Source of the DNA: OPU3-GD-OMZ sp001901525
Lineage (GTDB): Bacteria > Pseudomonadota > Gammaproteobacteria > Methylococcales > Methylomonadaceae
Reading direction: 5' to 3'
NCBI GenBank assembly: GCA_963981505.1
Contig: CAXCEI010000019.1
Span: 1-30,239 of the forward strand
DNA: 30,239 bases
Numbering within the stretch: the first letter of the stretch is position 1; the number at the start of each line of letters is the position of its first letter. Below, piece by piece: positions 15,527 to 24,704 of this stretch. Under the pieces are notes generated by a model, which saw nothing but the letters and a program-made list of their open reading frames with translations, was not told the origin of the DNA and ran no database searches. The position numbers and the translations under genes are program-made.

Positions 15527-16141
15527 ATGATTAAGGCGTTACTTACGGATGTTTTAGAGCGGTTATTAGCACAACTGTTGTCGTTAGATGTGGATGTTGC
15601 GGTGTTATTGGCTCCGTTGTCAGGAAAAGTCATTGCGGTTAATTTTCAACCGATTAATCAGACGGTCTTTTTTTGCCCGACGACACAGAGCATTCAACTT
15701 TTAGGTGATTTTCAAGGGGTCGTAGATACGCATATTGAAGGGTCTTTACCAGCCATGGCATTAATGGCGTTAAACACGCATGCCATGCGGTCTATTTTCA
15801 CAGGGGATGTAAAAATTTCTGGCGATATGGCCGTTGGTCGTGATTTTCAACGGTTATTTAAACAATTAGACCCTGACTTTGAAGAGCGGTTATCATATTA
15901 CACTGGCGATGTCGCAGCGCATCAGTTAGGGAGCGTTGTTCGACGGAGTTATCACTACAAACGAGATGCATTGAAAACATTGCAATTAAATGTGACTGAA
16001 TTTTTGCAAGATGAGGCTCAGGATACGCCTTCCGGGCCTGAAGTTGATGTGTTCTTTAAACAAGTCGATGATTTGCGATCTGGTTTGGACCGGATGGTTT
16101 TACGCATTAATAGGTTGCAAAGTAAATTCAAAGAAAAATAG
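15527..16141 (+). CDS. ubiJ: Ubiquinone biosynthesis accessory factor UbiJ (SCP2 domain)
   Basis: A 204-residue protein with an N-terminal SCP2-like lipid-binding domain (about 10-115, including VIAVNFQPINQTVFF, VVDTHIEGSLPAMALMALN and FTGDVKISGDMAVGRDFQRLF). A helical, coiled-coil-like tail follows (about 160-204, DDLRSGLDRMVLRINRLQSK). UbiJ is non-catalytic and helps organise the soluble Ubi complex by holding the hydrophobic quinone intermediates. It sits between ubiE and ubiB as in Escherichia coli. No Shine-Dalgarno is visible ahead of the ATG. Sequence conservation of this family is low, so position contributes strongly to the call. Confidence 0.9.
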   Translation: MIKALLTDVLERLLAQLLSLDVDVAVLLAPLSGKVIAVNFQPINQTVFFCPTTQSIQLLGDFQGVVDTHIEGSLPAMALMALNTHAMRSIFTGDVKISGDMAVGRDFQRLFKQLDPDFEERLSYYTGDVAAHQLGSVVRRSYHYKRDALKTLQLNVTEFLQDEAQDTPSGPEVDVFFKQVDDLRSGLDRMVLRINRLQSKFKEK

Positions 16142-16143
16142 GC

Positions 16144-16172
16144 ATCAGTTTTTTGTCATCAAAAGAACTGAT
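16144..16172 (+). other. Hairpin between ubiJ and ubiB
   Basis: ATCAGTTTTTT (16144-16154) can pair with AAAAGAACTGAT (16161-16172) as an 11-bp stem with one bulged G and a six-base loop. It begins two bases after the ubiJ stop. No T run follows; it may attenuate or stabilise the message before ubiB. Confidence 0.4.
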
Positions 16173-16203
16173 ATTGGTAATGATTAATAGTTAAGGACAT
16201 TAC

Positions 16204-17856
16204 GTGATAAATCCCAAGCTGTTGGCTCGCTTGTTACATATTAATTGGGTTTTAGTTTCCCATGGATTGGATGAAGTGGTTCAAAAAACACATTTGTTTC
16301 GTCCGGTACGATATTTAGTACAATTTAGTTCGGGTGTTTGGTTGGCGCGTCGACAGCAGCCGGTGGGACTCCGGATTCGTTTGGCGTTAGAAGATTTAGG
16401 TCCTATTTTTGTTAAATTTGGGCAGGCGTTGTCGACGCGAAAAGATTTGCTTCCAGAGGATATCGCAAACGAATTAGTTAAATTACAAGATAAAGTTCCG
16501 CCTTTTTCAGTGACTGAGGCACGACAATTAATTGAAGCTCAATTGGGCTCAGCCATTGACGATGTTTTTTCAGAATTTGATAATGAAGTATTGGCTTCAG
16601 CATCGGTTGCTCAGGTACATGCGGCGACATTAAAAACGGGTGAAGATGTTGTTGTTAAAGTTCTAAGACCGGATATCGAGCAACGCATACGTATAGATAT
16701 TGGTTTGCTTTATGAGGTTGCTCAATTAGCAGAGAAGTTTTGGCCTGAAGCAAAACGGTTGCGACCGGTAGAAGTGGTTGCTGAGTTTGAAAAAACCATA
16801 CTGGATGAGTTGGATTTAATCAGAGAAGCAGGGAATGCGGCGAAATTACGTCGTAATTTCGAGAAATCAGATATTTTATATATTCCCAAAATTTATTGGC
16901 CCTATACGCGGACCAAAGTATTAGTAATGGAGCGGGTTTATGGAATTCCGATTGGTGATCTTGAGAGCATGGAAGAGGCCGGAGTTGATTTTAAAGTACT
17001 GGCTGAGCGGGGCGTTGAGATATTTTTTACGCAGGTTTTCAGGGATAACTTTTTTCATGCAGACATGCACCCGGGAAATATTTTTGTCTCGCCACCGGCT
17101 AAATATACCGCTATAGATTTTGGTATTGTGGGGACCTTGACTATATCTGATCAACGTTATTTGGCTGAAAACTTTTTAGCTTTTTTTAATCGAGATTATT
17201 ACCGTGTTGCTGAAATGCATGTGGCTTCGGGGTGGGTTCCGAGTACCACACGGATAGAGGAATTTGAATCAGCCATTCGAACGGTTTGTGAGCCTATTTT
17301 TGAGAAACCGCTTAAAGAAATATCATTTGGATTGTTTCTTTTGCGGTTATTTGAGACGGCGCGCCGGTTTGATATGCAAGTTCAGCCGCAATTGGTCTTG
17401 TTGCAAAAGACACTGTTAAATATTGAGGGTTTAGGACGAGAGTTATACCCAGAACTGGATTTATGGCAAACGGCTAAACCTTTTTTAGAGGACTGGTTTA
17501 AGGAGCGCTTAAGTCCAAAAGCAAAATTAAAGAAGGTGATTGATAACATACCCTTAATGGCCGAGCAGTTACCTGAAATGCCTGCTTTGGCTTTTCGGGT
17601 TTTAGATGATGCAGGAAAAGGAAAATTACAAGTTAATTTGACAGCAAAAGATTTAGCAAGTATTCGTAACCACTTGATAGATAATCAGCGTCGAATTGTC
17701 TCTTCGGTTATGGGGGCAACCTTTATTTTGGTTGCGACAATGATAGGCCTTACCGATTATGCTCTATTGGTAAGCGGTGATGATGCGTCAGTATGGCCCT
17801 GGGTTTTTGGCGCGATTGGTGGAATCTTTTTTATTAGAGCCCATCAAAACAGTTAA
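16204..17856 (+). CDS. ubiB: UbiB, atypical kinase/ATPase of ubiquinone biosynthesis
   Basis: A 550-residue ADCK/UbiB-family protein. It shows the family-specific KFGQ motif at 71-74 (in VKFGQALSTRKDLLP), the Ala-rich nucleotide loop as ASASVAQVHAA, the catalytic loop HADMHPGNIF, and AIDFG in place of kinase DFG. Two C-terminal membrane helices (about 500-522 and 528-546) anchor it in the inner membrane. UbiB ATPase activity is thought to help extract quinone precursors from the membrane for the Ubi complex. The start is GTG at 16204 with AAGGA seven bases upstream. It lies 62 bp after ubiJ, with a hairpin in the gap. Confidence 0.97.
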   Translation: MINPKLLARLLHINWVLVSHGLDEVVQKTHLFRPVRYLVQFSSGVWLARRQQPVGLRIRLALEDLGPIFVKFGQALSTRKDLLPEDIANELVKLQDKVPPFSVTEARQLIEAQLGSAIDDVFSEFDNEVLASASVAQVHAATLKTGEDVVVKVLRPDIEQRIRIDIGLLYEVAQLAEKFWPEAKRLRPVEVVAEFEKTILDELDLIREAGNAAKLRRNFEKSDILYIPKIYWPYTRTKVLVMERVYGIPIGDLESMEEAGVDFKVLAERGVEIFFTQVFRDNFFHADMHPGNIFVSPPAKYTAIDFGIVGTLTISDQRYLAENFLAFFNRDYYRVAEMHVASGWVPSTTRIEEFESAIRTVCEPIFEKPLKEISFGLFLLRLFETARRFDMQVQPQLVLLQKTLLNIEGLGRELYPELDLWQTAKPFLEDWFKERLSPKAKLKKVIDNIPLMAEQLPEMPALAFRVLDDAGKGKLQVNLTAKDLASIRNHLIDNQRRIVSSVMGATFILVATMIGLTDYALLVSGDDASVWPWVFGAIGGIFFIRAHQNS

Positions 17857-17907
17857 GTAGTTTTTTAGTAGAGAACAAGTAGTTTTAATTATATTTTGAG
17901 GAAAGTA

Positions 17908-19080
17908 ATGTCAATTCAAAGAATGATCGATTTAGATTTATCCGGTAAACGTGTCTTAATAAGACAAGATTTAAATGTACCTATCAAGGATGGCGTGGTT
18001 ACCAGCGACATCCGTATTCGCGCAAGTTTACCTACGATTGAAACTGCACTGGAAGCGGGTGCTGCCGTCATTCTTTTATCGCATCTGGGACGCCCGGTAG
18101 AAGGTGAATATGATGAACAATTCTCATTAGGACCTGTTGCAACACACATGTCGGAGTTATTGGGTCGACCGGTACGATTAAGAAAGGACTGGTTAGACGG
18201 TGTGGACGTAGAGCCAGGTGAAGTGATTCTTTGTGAGAACGTAAGGTTTAATGTTGGTGAGAAAAGTAATGCGATTAGCTTAGGTCAGAAAATGGCTGCT
18301 TTATGTGATGTTTTTGTCATGGATGCCTTTGGAACGGCTCATCGGGCACAGGCATCGACGCATCGCGTCGCTGAGTTTGCACCAATTGCTTGTTCTGGCC
18401 CTTTATTAGCGAATGAATTAGAGGCGTTGGGAACCGCATTAGAACACCCCGAAAAGCCCTTAATTGCAATCGTTGGAGGGTCAAAGGTTTCTTCTAAATT
18501 AACGGTTCTTGAGTCATTATCACAAAAAGTAGATCAATTAATTGTAGGGGGTGGGATAGCCAATACTTTTATTGCAGCGGCTGGTTTTGCGGTTGGAAAA
18601 TCGTTGTATGAAGAAGATCTTATTTCAGAAGCAAAGAAACTGATGGAGCAGGCTAAAGAAAAAGGCATTGAAATACCGGTTCCTGTCGATGTGGTTTGTG
18701 CCAAGGAATTTTCAGAAGATGCAGAAGCTTTTGTTCGTAAAGTAGCCGATGTGGAAGCCGATGACTTGATTTTAGATATTGGTCCTGAAACGGCAGCGCA
18801 CTATGCTGAGTTATTAAAGACAGCAGGGACAATTGTCTGGAATGGCCCGGTTGGTGTTTTTGAAATTGAACAGTTTGGTAAAGGCACTGAAACTTTGGCC
18901 TATGCAATTGCAGCAGGAGATGCCTTTTCAATTGCGGGCGGCGGCGATACACTGGCAGCCATTGATAAGTACGGTATTGCCGATCAGGTTTCCTATACCT
19001 CTACCGGTGGGGGCGCTTTTCTTGAATTTTTGGAAGGGAAGGTATTGCCGGCTGTTGAGATATTAGAAAAGAGAAGTTAA
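17908..19080 (+). CDS. pgk: Phosphoglycerate kinase
   Basis: A 390-residue phosphoglycerate kinase, standard length. The N-terminal half carries VLIRQDLNVP, RIRASLPTI and SHLGRP, the 3-phosphoglycerate binding set; FVMDAFGTAHRAQAS is the family signature. The C-terminal half has GGSKVSSK for nucleotide binding and GGGDTLAAI at the ATP phosphates. It interconverts 1,3-bisphosphoglycerate and 3-phosphoglycerate in glycolysis or, in a methanotroph, in sugar-phosphate and cell-carbon metabolism. Start: the frame opens at TTG 17896, but the ATG at 17908 follows GAGGA by five bases and begins the normal MSIQRMIDLDL N-terminus. The genomic place, between ubiB and rpoZ rather than beside gap, tkt, pyk or fba, is unusual. 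Confidence 0.97.
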   Translation: MSIQRMIDLDLSGKRVLIRQDLNVPIKDGVVTSDIRIRASLPTIETALEAGAAVILLSHLGRPVEGEYDEQFSLGPVATHMSELLGRPVRLRKDWLDGVDVEPGEVILCENVRFNVGEKSNAISLGQKMAALCDVFVMDAFGTAHRAQASTHRVAEFAPIACSGPLLANELEALGTALEHPEKPLIAIVGGSKVSSKLTVLESLSQKVDQLIVGGGIANTFIAAAGFAVGKSLYEEDLISEAKKLMEQAKEKGIEIPVPVDVVCAKEFSEDAEAFVRKVADVEADDLILDIGPETAAHYAELLKTAGTIVWNGPVGVFEIEQFGKGTETLAYAIAAGDAFSIAGGGDTLAAIDKYGIADQVSYTSTGGGAFLEFLEGKVLPAVEILEKRS

Positions 19081-19145
19081 ACGTTAGTTTTAAGTATTAA
19101 GTAGACGTTTTAGAATTTAGAGTAATTATTATTTAAGGTGGGAAT

Positions 19146-19400
19146 ATGGCTAGAGTAACCGTTGAAGATTGTTTAGAAAAAGTAGGTAACCGATTTGATT
19201 TGGTGTTACTTTCAAGTAAAAGAGCACGTCAACTTATGGAAAATGCGGATCCTTTAGTTTCTAGAGGGCGTGATAAAGATACGGTGGTCGCTCTTCGTGA
19301 AATCTCAGAAGGATTGGTTAACGAAGAAAATGTTGATAGTTTTGAAGCTAAAAATATTGATTATAGTATCGCTGAAGGTGATACGGAAACAACAGTATAA
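19146..19400 (+). CDS. rpoZ: RNA polymerase omega subunit
   Basis: An 84-residue protein that begins MARVTVEDCLEKVGNRFDLV and continues with LSSKRARQL and VVALREISEGLVN, all typical of the omega subunit. Omega wraps the beta-prime C-terminus, assists polymerase assembly and forms part of a ppGpp site. AAGGTGGG precedes the ATG. It is followed by spoT at 21 bp, the conserved rpoZ-spoT pairing that places a ppGpp-responsive subunit next to the enzyme that makes and breaks ppGpp. Confidence 0.97.
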   Translation: MARVTVEDCLEKVGNRFDLVLLSSKRARQLMENADPLVSRGRDKDTVVALREISEGLVNEENVDSFEAKNIDYSIAEGDTETTV

Positions 19401-19421
19401 GGGGCGCTTTTAGGTGTTTCG

Positions 19422-21599
19422 ATGAATATTTTAGCGACTGATTTGGCAGTAGACACAGCGTTGCCAGAAAATAAACTGGTTGCTGAATTATGCGTGAACC
19501 TTCGCCATTATCTAGAACAAAGTCAGATAGACGACGTTATAAGGGCTTTTGAATACGGCCGTAAGGCACATCAAGAGCAATTCAGAAAAAGTGGCGAGGC
19601 TTATATTTGTCACCCGCTTTCAGTTGCATTGACGCTCTCTGAAATGCGTATGGATGTTAATGGCATTATCGCGGCAATATTGCATGATGTCATTGAGGAT
19701 TCGCCATCGACAAAGGAAGATTTAGCCGCAGCGTTTAATGAAGAAGTTGCTGAATTAGTCGACGGCGTAAGTAAATTAGGGAAGATTGAAAATAAGAGTA
19801 AGCAGGAGTCTAAAGCCGAAAGTGTACGTAAAATGATCCTTGCTATGGCTAAGGATTTACGCGTAATTATGGTTAAATTAGCGGATCGCTTACATAATAT
19901 GAAAACTTTAGGGGCTATGGAGCGTCGTAAGCAACGTCTTATTGCCCGTGAGACACTTGATATTTATGTCCCGCTTGCGGATCGGTTAGGGATGAATGAT
20001 ATTCGGCATCATTTGGAAATGCTGAGCTTCTCCGCATTATACCCCATGCGTAATCGGATTCTTGCTGAAGCAGTCAGAAAATCGAGAGGTAATAGAACGC
20101 AGATTTTACAAACAATTGAGAAGTCAATTAGCCATCGGTTGAGTGAATGTTCTTTAGATGCGGAAGTTAATGGCCGTGAAAAACATCTCTACAGCATTTA
20201 TAAAAAAATGCAGAAAAAGAAGATCTCTTTTTCAGATGTTTTTGACGTTTATGCTTTTAGAATTTATTGTCATGATGCGGATGCCTGTTATCGAACACTG
20301 GGTATAATTCATAGTTTGTTTCGTCCGATCCCGGGTCGGTTTAAAGATTATATTGCCCTACCGAAGGCTAATGGCTATCAGTCACTTCATAGTATTATGG
20401 TCGGACCTTATGGGATTCCGCTCGAGATACAAATTCGTACTTTTGAAATGCACCAATTATCCGAAACGGGTATTGCGGCGCACTGGCTGTATAAAAAGGA
20501 GGGTGAAAAAGCATCAGAATCTAAAGAATTGGCCAATGAGTGGTTACGTGATTTATTGGAATTACAAAAAACAGCGGGGGATTCGTTCGAGTTTATTGAT
20601 AATTTGAAAGTTGATTTGTTCCCGAAAGAAGTCTTTGTTTTTACGCCCAAAGGGACTGTTATTAAGATGCCGCGAGGCTCATGTATTGTCGATTTTGCTT
20701 ATGCGGTTCATACGGACATTGGTAATAAATGTGTTTCAGCGCGAATTAATAGACGTTTGGTTCCGTTACAAACCCAATTAGAAAATGGCATGACGGTTGA
20801 GGTGGTTTCATCTTCTTGGGCCAAACCAAATCCAATCTGGTTGAATTATGTCGTCACCGCAAAGGCACGTTCAGCAATACGAACCCATCTTAAACATTTT
20901 AAAAAAGGTGAGGCGATTAACCTTGGAAAACGGTTGTTTAAGCGAGAATTAAAAGCAATAGGGTTGACTAAGAAATCAGTATCGAGTGAGCAGTTAAATG
21001 AACTGGTTGGAGCCGTTTCTTTGGATAGTATTGACCAGCTTTATGAGGCCATTGGTTTGGGTGATCTTATGGCTTTTGTTGTTGTTCAGCGTTTGGTCGA
21101 TCTAGCGGCACTGGGTGATAAAGCAATAGTGTCGTTAAAACAAAAAACAGATAGACCGCTTATTATTAAAGGGACGGAAGGGGTTGTTATTTCATTACCC
21201 AAATGCTGTCGTCCGCTACCGGGGGATCTTATTATCGGTTATTTTAACCCAGGGCGAGGTATTGTCATTCATCGGCTTGAATGTAAAAACAGTAGTCATG
21301 ATAGAAAAAAACAAAACCAGTGGTTGAATGTCGAGTGGAGTGACAAAATTTCGGAGAATGAGTTTTCTGCAGATATTCGGATTGAGTTATTAAATGAACG
21401 AGGGTCATTAGCAACAGTTGCCTCGACTATTTCGACAATGGATTCGAATATTGAGAATGTTAGAATTGTTGAGCAAGATGAACGCGTTTCGGTGGATTTA
21501 ATAACGGTCACGGTCTTAGACCGAATTCACCTAGCGAATATTATCCGTAAATTAAAGAAACTGTCTATTGTCTTGAAGATTATTCGAGTTAAAGTTTGA
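19422..21599 (+). CDS. spoT: Bifunctional (p)ppGpp synthetase/hydrolase SpoT
   Basis: A 725-residue RelA/SpoT homologue. The N-terminal HD hydrolase domain holds His64 (ICHPLSVAL) and the HDVIED motif at 88-93, so the Mn2+-dependent ppGpp hydrolase centre is intact. The synthetase domain follows with FKDYIALPKANGYQSLH and EIQIRTFEMHQLSETGIAAHW. After it come a TGS domain (VFVFTPKGTVIKMPRGS, then FAYAVHTDIGNKC), a zinc-finger/helical segment with CCRPLPGD, and a C-terminal ACT domain (about 650-725). It balances ppGpp in the stringent response and carbon/fatty-acid stress in the cytosol. It lies in rpoZ-spoT-ridA-recG order as in many gammaproteobacteria. Confidence 0.97.
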   Translation: MNILATDLAVDTALPENKLVAELCVNLRHYLEQSQIDDVIRAFEYGRKAHQEQFRKSGEAYICHPLSVALTLSEMRMDVNGIIAAILHDVIEDSPSTKEDLAAAFNEEVAELVDGVSKLGKIENKSKQESKAESVRKMILAMAKDLRVIMVKLADRLHNMKTLGAMERRKQRLIARETLDIYVPLADRLGMNDIRHHLEMLSFSALYPMRNRILAEAVRKSRGNRTQILQTIEKSISHRLSECSLDAEVNGREKHLYSIYKKMQKKKISFSDVFDVYAFRIYCHDADACYRTLGIIHSLFRPIPGRFKDYIALPKANGYQSLHSIMVGPYGIPLEIQIRTFEMHQLSETGIAAHWLYKKEGEKASESKELANEWLRDLLELQKTAGDSFEFIDNLKVDLFPKEVFVFTPKGTVIKMPRGSCIVDFAYAVHTDIGNKCVSARINRRLVPLQTQLENGMTVEVVSSSWAKPNPIWLNYVVTAKARSAIRTHLKHFKKGEAINLGKRLFKRELKAIGLTKKSVSSEQLNELVGAVSLDSIDQLYEAIGLGDLMAFVVVQRLVDLAALGDKAIVSLKQKTDRPLIIKGTEGVVISLPKCCRPLPGDLIIGYFNPGRGIVIHRLECKNSSHDRKKQNQWLNVEWSDKISENEFSADIRIELLNERGSLATVASTISTMDSNIENVRIVEQDERVSVDLITVTVLDRIHLANIIRKLKKLSIVLKIIRVKV

Positions 21600-21635
21600 G
21601 CGTAATAGCTTCTAAGAACAGGAGATAAGAAGGCT

Positions 21636-22025
21636 ATGAAACGGGAAGTAATAAGGACTAATCAGGCACCTTTAGCGATAGGAACGTATTCTCAGGCTAT
21701 TAAAATAAATGGGATGGTTTTTATTTCAGGGCAGATTCCATTAGAGCCGCAAACGATGACCCTCATTGATGGTGAAATTGATGAGCAGATTATTCAGGTT
21801 TTCAGTAATTTAAAAGCCATCGCTTTTGCAGCAGGTGGAGATTTGTCAGCTATTGTTAAGTTAACGGTCTTTTTAACAAATTTAGATGATTTTGAGGCGG
21901 TTAATAAGGTCATGGCCGTTTTCTTTGAAACACCTTTTCCGGCGAGGGCTGTTGTGGGTGTAGCGGCACTACCGAAAGGTGTCAGTATTGAAGTTGATGC
22001 CGTTATGGCATTAGCGGATGATTAA
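21636..22025 (+). CDS. ridA: RidA family enamine/imine deaminase
   Basis: A 129-residue YjgF/YER057c/UK114 protein. It shows GTYSQAIKINGMVFISGQIP near the N-terminus, GGDLSAIVKLTVFLTNLDDF in the middle, and FPARAVVGVAALPKGVSIEVDAVM with the catalytic Arg104 and Glu119, so it belongs to the active RidA subgroup. RidA trimers hydrolyse reactive 2-aminoacrylate and similar enamines released by PLP enzymes, protecting them from damage. An AGGAGA and a GAAGG precede the ATG. The placement after spoT and before recG is common in several gammaproteobacteria. Confidence 0.95.
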   Translation: MKREVIRTNQAPLAIGTYSQAIKINGMVFISGQIPLEPQTMTLIDGEIDEQIIQVFSNLKAIAFAAGGDLSAIVKLTVFLTNLDDFEAVNKVMAVFFETPFPARAVVGVAALPKGVSIEVDAVMALADD

Positions 22026-22044
22026 TTTTTTGTGTTTTTAGTGA

Positions 22045-24132
22045 ATGGATGCGGTTGATATCCTTAAACAACCGGTTGAATCTCTGGTTGGAATCGGTGT
22101 TCAGATTGCAAAACGACTGAATAAAATTGGCATCTTTAGTTGTCATGATTTGTTGTTTCATTTGCCGGTCCGTTATGAAGATAGAACCCGATTACATGCG
22201 TTAGGCGCTCTAGAAGAGGGCCTCTCTGTGTTAGTGGGCGGCTCAATTATCGTAACTGATATTATTGTGAGAAGGCGTTCGATGTTGGTCTGTAGGATTA
22301 GCGATGGCACTGGTTTTCTAACACTACGTTTTTTTCATTTCTCAGCACAACAGCAGCAGCAATTAATAATAGGAAAGCAACTGAGTTGTTTTGGTGAAGT
22401 CCGCATGGGTTTTGATGGTTTGGAAATGGTGCACCCCGAATACCGGGTAGCCCGTGATCCAACTATTTTGATAGAGCCTTGTTTAACACCTATCTACCCT
22501 CTGACAGAAGGAGTATCCCAGTCTTTACTTAGGAAGGCCTTAAAACAAATTTTGCCTTTTTGTGAGGGTAGCAACTTGTTGTTACAAGAATGGTTGCCGG
22601 TTGTGGTTCGTAAGAATTTTATGTTGCCGACTTTAGCGGCATCATTAAAAACATTGCATGCACCTAACCCTGCGGTCGCATCAGTCTCAATGAGGACGCG
22701 AGTACTTCCAGAATTTAGGCGATTAGCGGCAGAAGAATTATTAGCACATCATTTTGCTCGGATCCAAGCTAGAAATAAGGCGCGTTTAGCGACAGCGCCT
22801 GTTTTTTCAGATCACACTGAAATGAGTATGGCTTTTACACAGGCGTTAGGGTTTTCATTAACCTCTGCACAACAACGGGTGATTAAAGAAATCACCGATG
22901 ATTGTATGAATGAGAGCCCGATGATGCGGTTAATTCAGGGCGATGTCGGGTGTGGTAAAACCATTGTGAGTGCTTTTGCCGCTTTAGGGGCTGTTTCTTC
23001 TGGCTATCAAGTTGGAATCATGGCACCCACAGAATTATTAGCGGAGCAACATTTCAGTAATTTTAAACAATGGTTTGAACCCTACGATATTCAGGTTGAT
23101 TTTTTATCCGGTAAAATTAAAGGCCAACGCCGCATTGCCAATTTAACCGCAATTAAGGGAGGGGATTCGCAGATTATAATAGGAACCCATGCACTGTTTC
23201 AAACCAGTGTTGAATTTAATCGCTTAGGACTTGTTATTATTGATGAACAGCATCGGTTTGGCGTTAATCAACGTTTGGTATTAAAAAATAAAGGACAAGT
23301 TGGTGATTTAAAACCGCACCAATTAATGATGTCAGCAACCCCTATTCCGAGAACATTAGCCATGTTACGTTATTCGGATTTAGATATATCCGTGATTGAT
23401 GAATTGCCGCCAGGTAGAAAGGCCGTGATTACGCGTGCTTTACCGGCACAGAAACGAGCACAAATTATTGCCCGGATTATGGATTGGGTTAGTCATCGAA
23501 AGCAGGCGTATTGGGTTTGTACTTTGATTGAGGAGTCAGACATATTACAATGCGAGGCCGCTGAGAAAACCTTGGCGACTTTAATTACTTTGTTGCCAGG
23601 CATTAAGATTGGGTTAGTCCATGGGCGACTGAAAACAGCTGATAAAATGCAGATCATGGCTGATTTTAAGCAGCATAAAATTGATTTGTTAGTGGCGACA
23701 ACAGTGATTGAGGTGGGTGTTGATGTGCCTAATGCAGGACTTATGGTTATTGAAAACTCTGAGCGTTTAGGTTTGTCGCAGTTACATCAACTGAGGGGGC
23801 GTGTGGGTCGCGGTAAAGATGAAAGTTTTTGTCTCTTAATGTATCAGTCGCCTTTATCGAGAGTAGCAAGAGAGCGGTTAACCATTTTAAGGGAAACCAA
23901 TGATGGCTTTTTGCTCGCTGAAAAAGACCTTGAACTCAGAGGAGCTGGCGATGTTTTGGGTACGCGTCAGACCGGTGAAATGGCTTTCAAAGTAGCTGAT
24001 TTAAGTTTGCATCAGGATTTAATTGACCAAGTTCCGGCAATGGCCGAAATGATTAATAAAGAAGCACCCGAGGTGATACAACCGATTATCGATCGGTGGT
24101 TTAGCGCCTTAGTGCATTATGTAGAGGTATAG
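22045..24132 (+). CDS. recG: ATP-dependent DNA helicase RecG
   Basis: A 695-residue superfamily 2 helicase. The N-terminal wedge/OB domain (about 1-150) contains GIGVQIAKRLNKIGI and DLLFHLPVRYEDRT. Motor motifs are Walker A GDVGCGKT (299-306), motif Ia APTELLAEQH, Walker B DEQH with RFG, motif III SATPIPRT, motif V ATTVIEVGVDVPNA and motif VI QLRGRVGRG. RecG reverses stalled forks and branch-migrates Holliday junctions. It is full length with nothing missing. No Shine-Dalgarno is evident; the ATG is 19 bp after ridA. The next gene, ubiC, starts two bases after its stop. Confidence 0.97.
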   Translation: MDAVDILKQPVESLVGIGVQIAKRLNKIGIFSCHDLLFHLPVRYEDRTRLHALGALEEGLSVLVGGSIIVTDIIVRRRSMLVCRISDGTGFLTLRFFHFSAQQQQQLIIGKQLSCFGEVRMGFDGLEMVHPEYRVARDPTILIEPCLTPIYPLTEGVSQSLLRKALKQILPFCEGSNLLLQEWLPVVVRKNFMLPTLAASLKTLHAPNPAVASVSMRTRVLPEFRRLAAEELLAHHFARIQARNKARLATAPVFSDHTEMSMAFTQALGFSLTSAQQRVIKEITDDCMNESPMMRLIQGDVGCGKTIVSAFAALGAVSSGYQVGIMAPTELLAEQHFSNFKQWFEPYDIQVDFLSGKIKGQRRIANLTAIKGGDSQIIIGTHALFQTSVEFNRLGLVIIDEQHRFGVNQRLVLKNKGQVGDLKPHQLMMSATPIPRTLAMLRYSDLDISVIDELPPGRKAVITRALPAQKRAQIIARIMDWVSHRKQAYWVCTLIEESDILQCEAAEKTLATLITLLPGIKIGLVHGRLKTADKMQIMADFKQHKIDLLVATTVIEVGVDVPNAGLMVIENSERLGLSQLHQLRGRVGRGKDESFCLLMYQSPLSRVARERLTILRETNDGFLLAEKDLELRGAGDVLGTRQTGEMAFKVADLSLHQDLIDQVPAMAEMINKEAPEVIQPIIDRWFSALVHYVEV

Positions 24133-24134
24133 GG

Positions 24135-24704
24135 TTGTTACAAAAGAGTTATTTATTACAGCAGGCACCTAAATGGTCTATGAATCGTATGGGTTCCAGG
24201 CATCAAATGCCGGTGCCCGTGCAGTCTTGGGTGTATGAACCGGGGTCATTAACGCAACGGTTACGTGATCGTTACGGTACCGCTTTTACTGTGCAATTAG
24301 TTTTTCAGCAATGGCGCCGACCTTTTCGTTGTGAGCAAAAGTTATTACATCTGGGATGTTCGCATCAGGCCTTGATTCGTGAAGTTATTTTGTCAGCTAA
24401 TGATAAGCCATTACTGTTGGCAAGAACGGTGATTCCTAGGAAGACCCTTAAAGGCGCTCAAAGAATATTGTCGCGCTTAGGTAATCGTCCACTAGGAGAG
24501 GTTATTTTTTCTTATCCGAAGTTACTGAGAATGGAAATGGATTTTAGCCAGTTAGAGCCTAGTGGGTGGGGCAATGTCTTGGCGGATCGTATTGGCATCA
24601 CGGAACCCATCTGGGGGCGCAGAACGGTTTACAGGATAAAAGAGAGTGAAATGTTGGTAAATGAGTTTTTTTTGCCGGAGTTGATTAATGATTTCCATGA
24701 ATAA
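24135..24704 (+). CDS. ubiC: Chorismate pyruvate-lyase UbiC
   Basis: A 189-residue chorismate lyase-like protein, which makes 4-hydroxybenzoate and pyruvate from chorismate, the first step of ubiquinone synthesis. Family marks are APKW near the N-terminus, WVYEPGSLTQRLR, REVILSANDKPLLLARTVIP with the substrate-binding Arg, LGNRPLGEVIFSYP and WGRRTVYRI ahead of the final LVNEFFLPEL. Start choice: TTG at 24135 with GAGG seven bases before it is used, because the PxW motif at residues 12-14 belongs to the family; a later in-frame ATG at 24180 would lose it. Its start is two bases from the recG stop and its end overlaps ubiA by 17 bases, indicating one transcript. Confidence 0.93.
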   Translation: MLQKSYLLQQAPKWSMNRMGSRHQMPVPVQSWVYEPGSLTQRLRDRYGTAFTVQLVFQQWRRPFRCEQKLLHLGCSHQALIREVILSANDKPLLLARTVIPRKTLKGAQRILSRLGNRPLGEVIFSYPKLLRMEMDFSQLEPSGWGNVLADRIGITEPIWGRRTVYRIKESEMLVNEFFLPELINDFHE

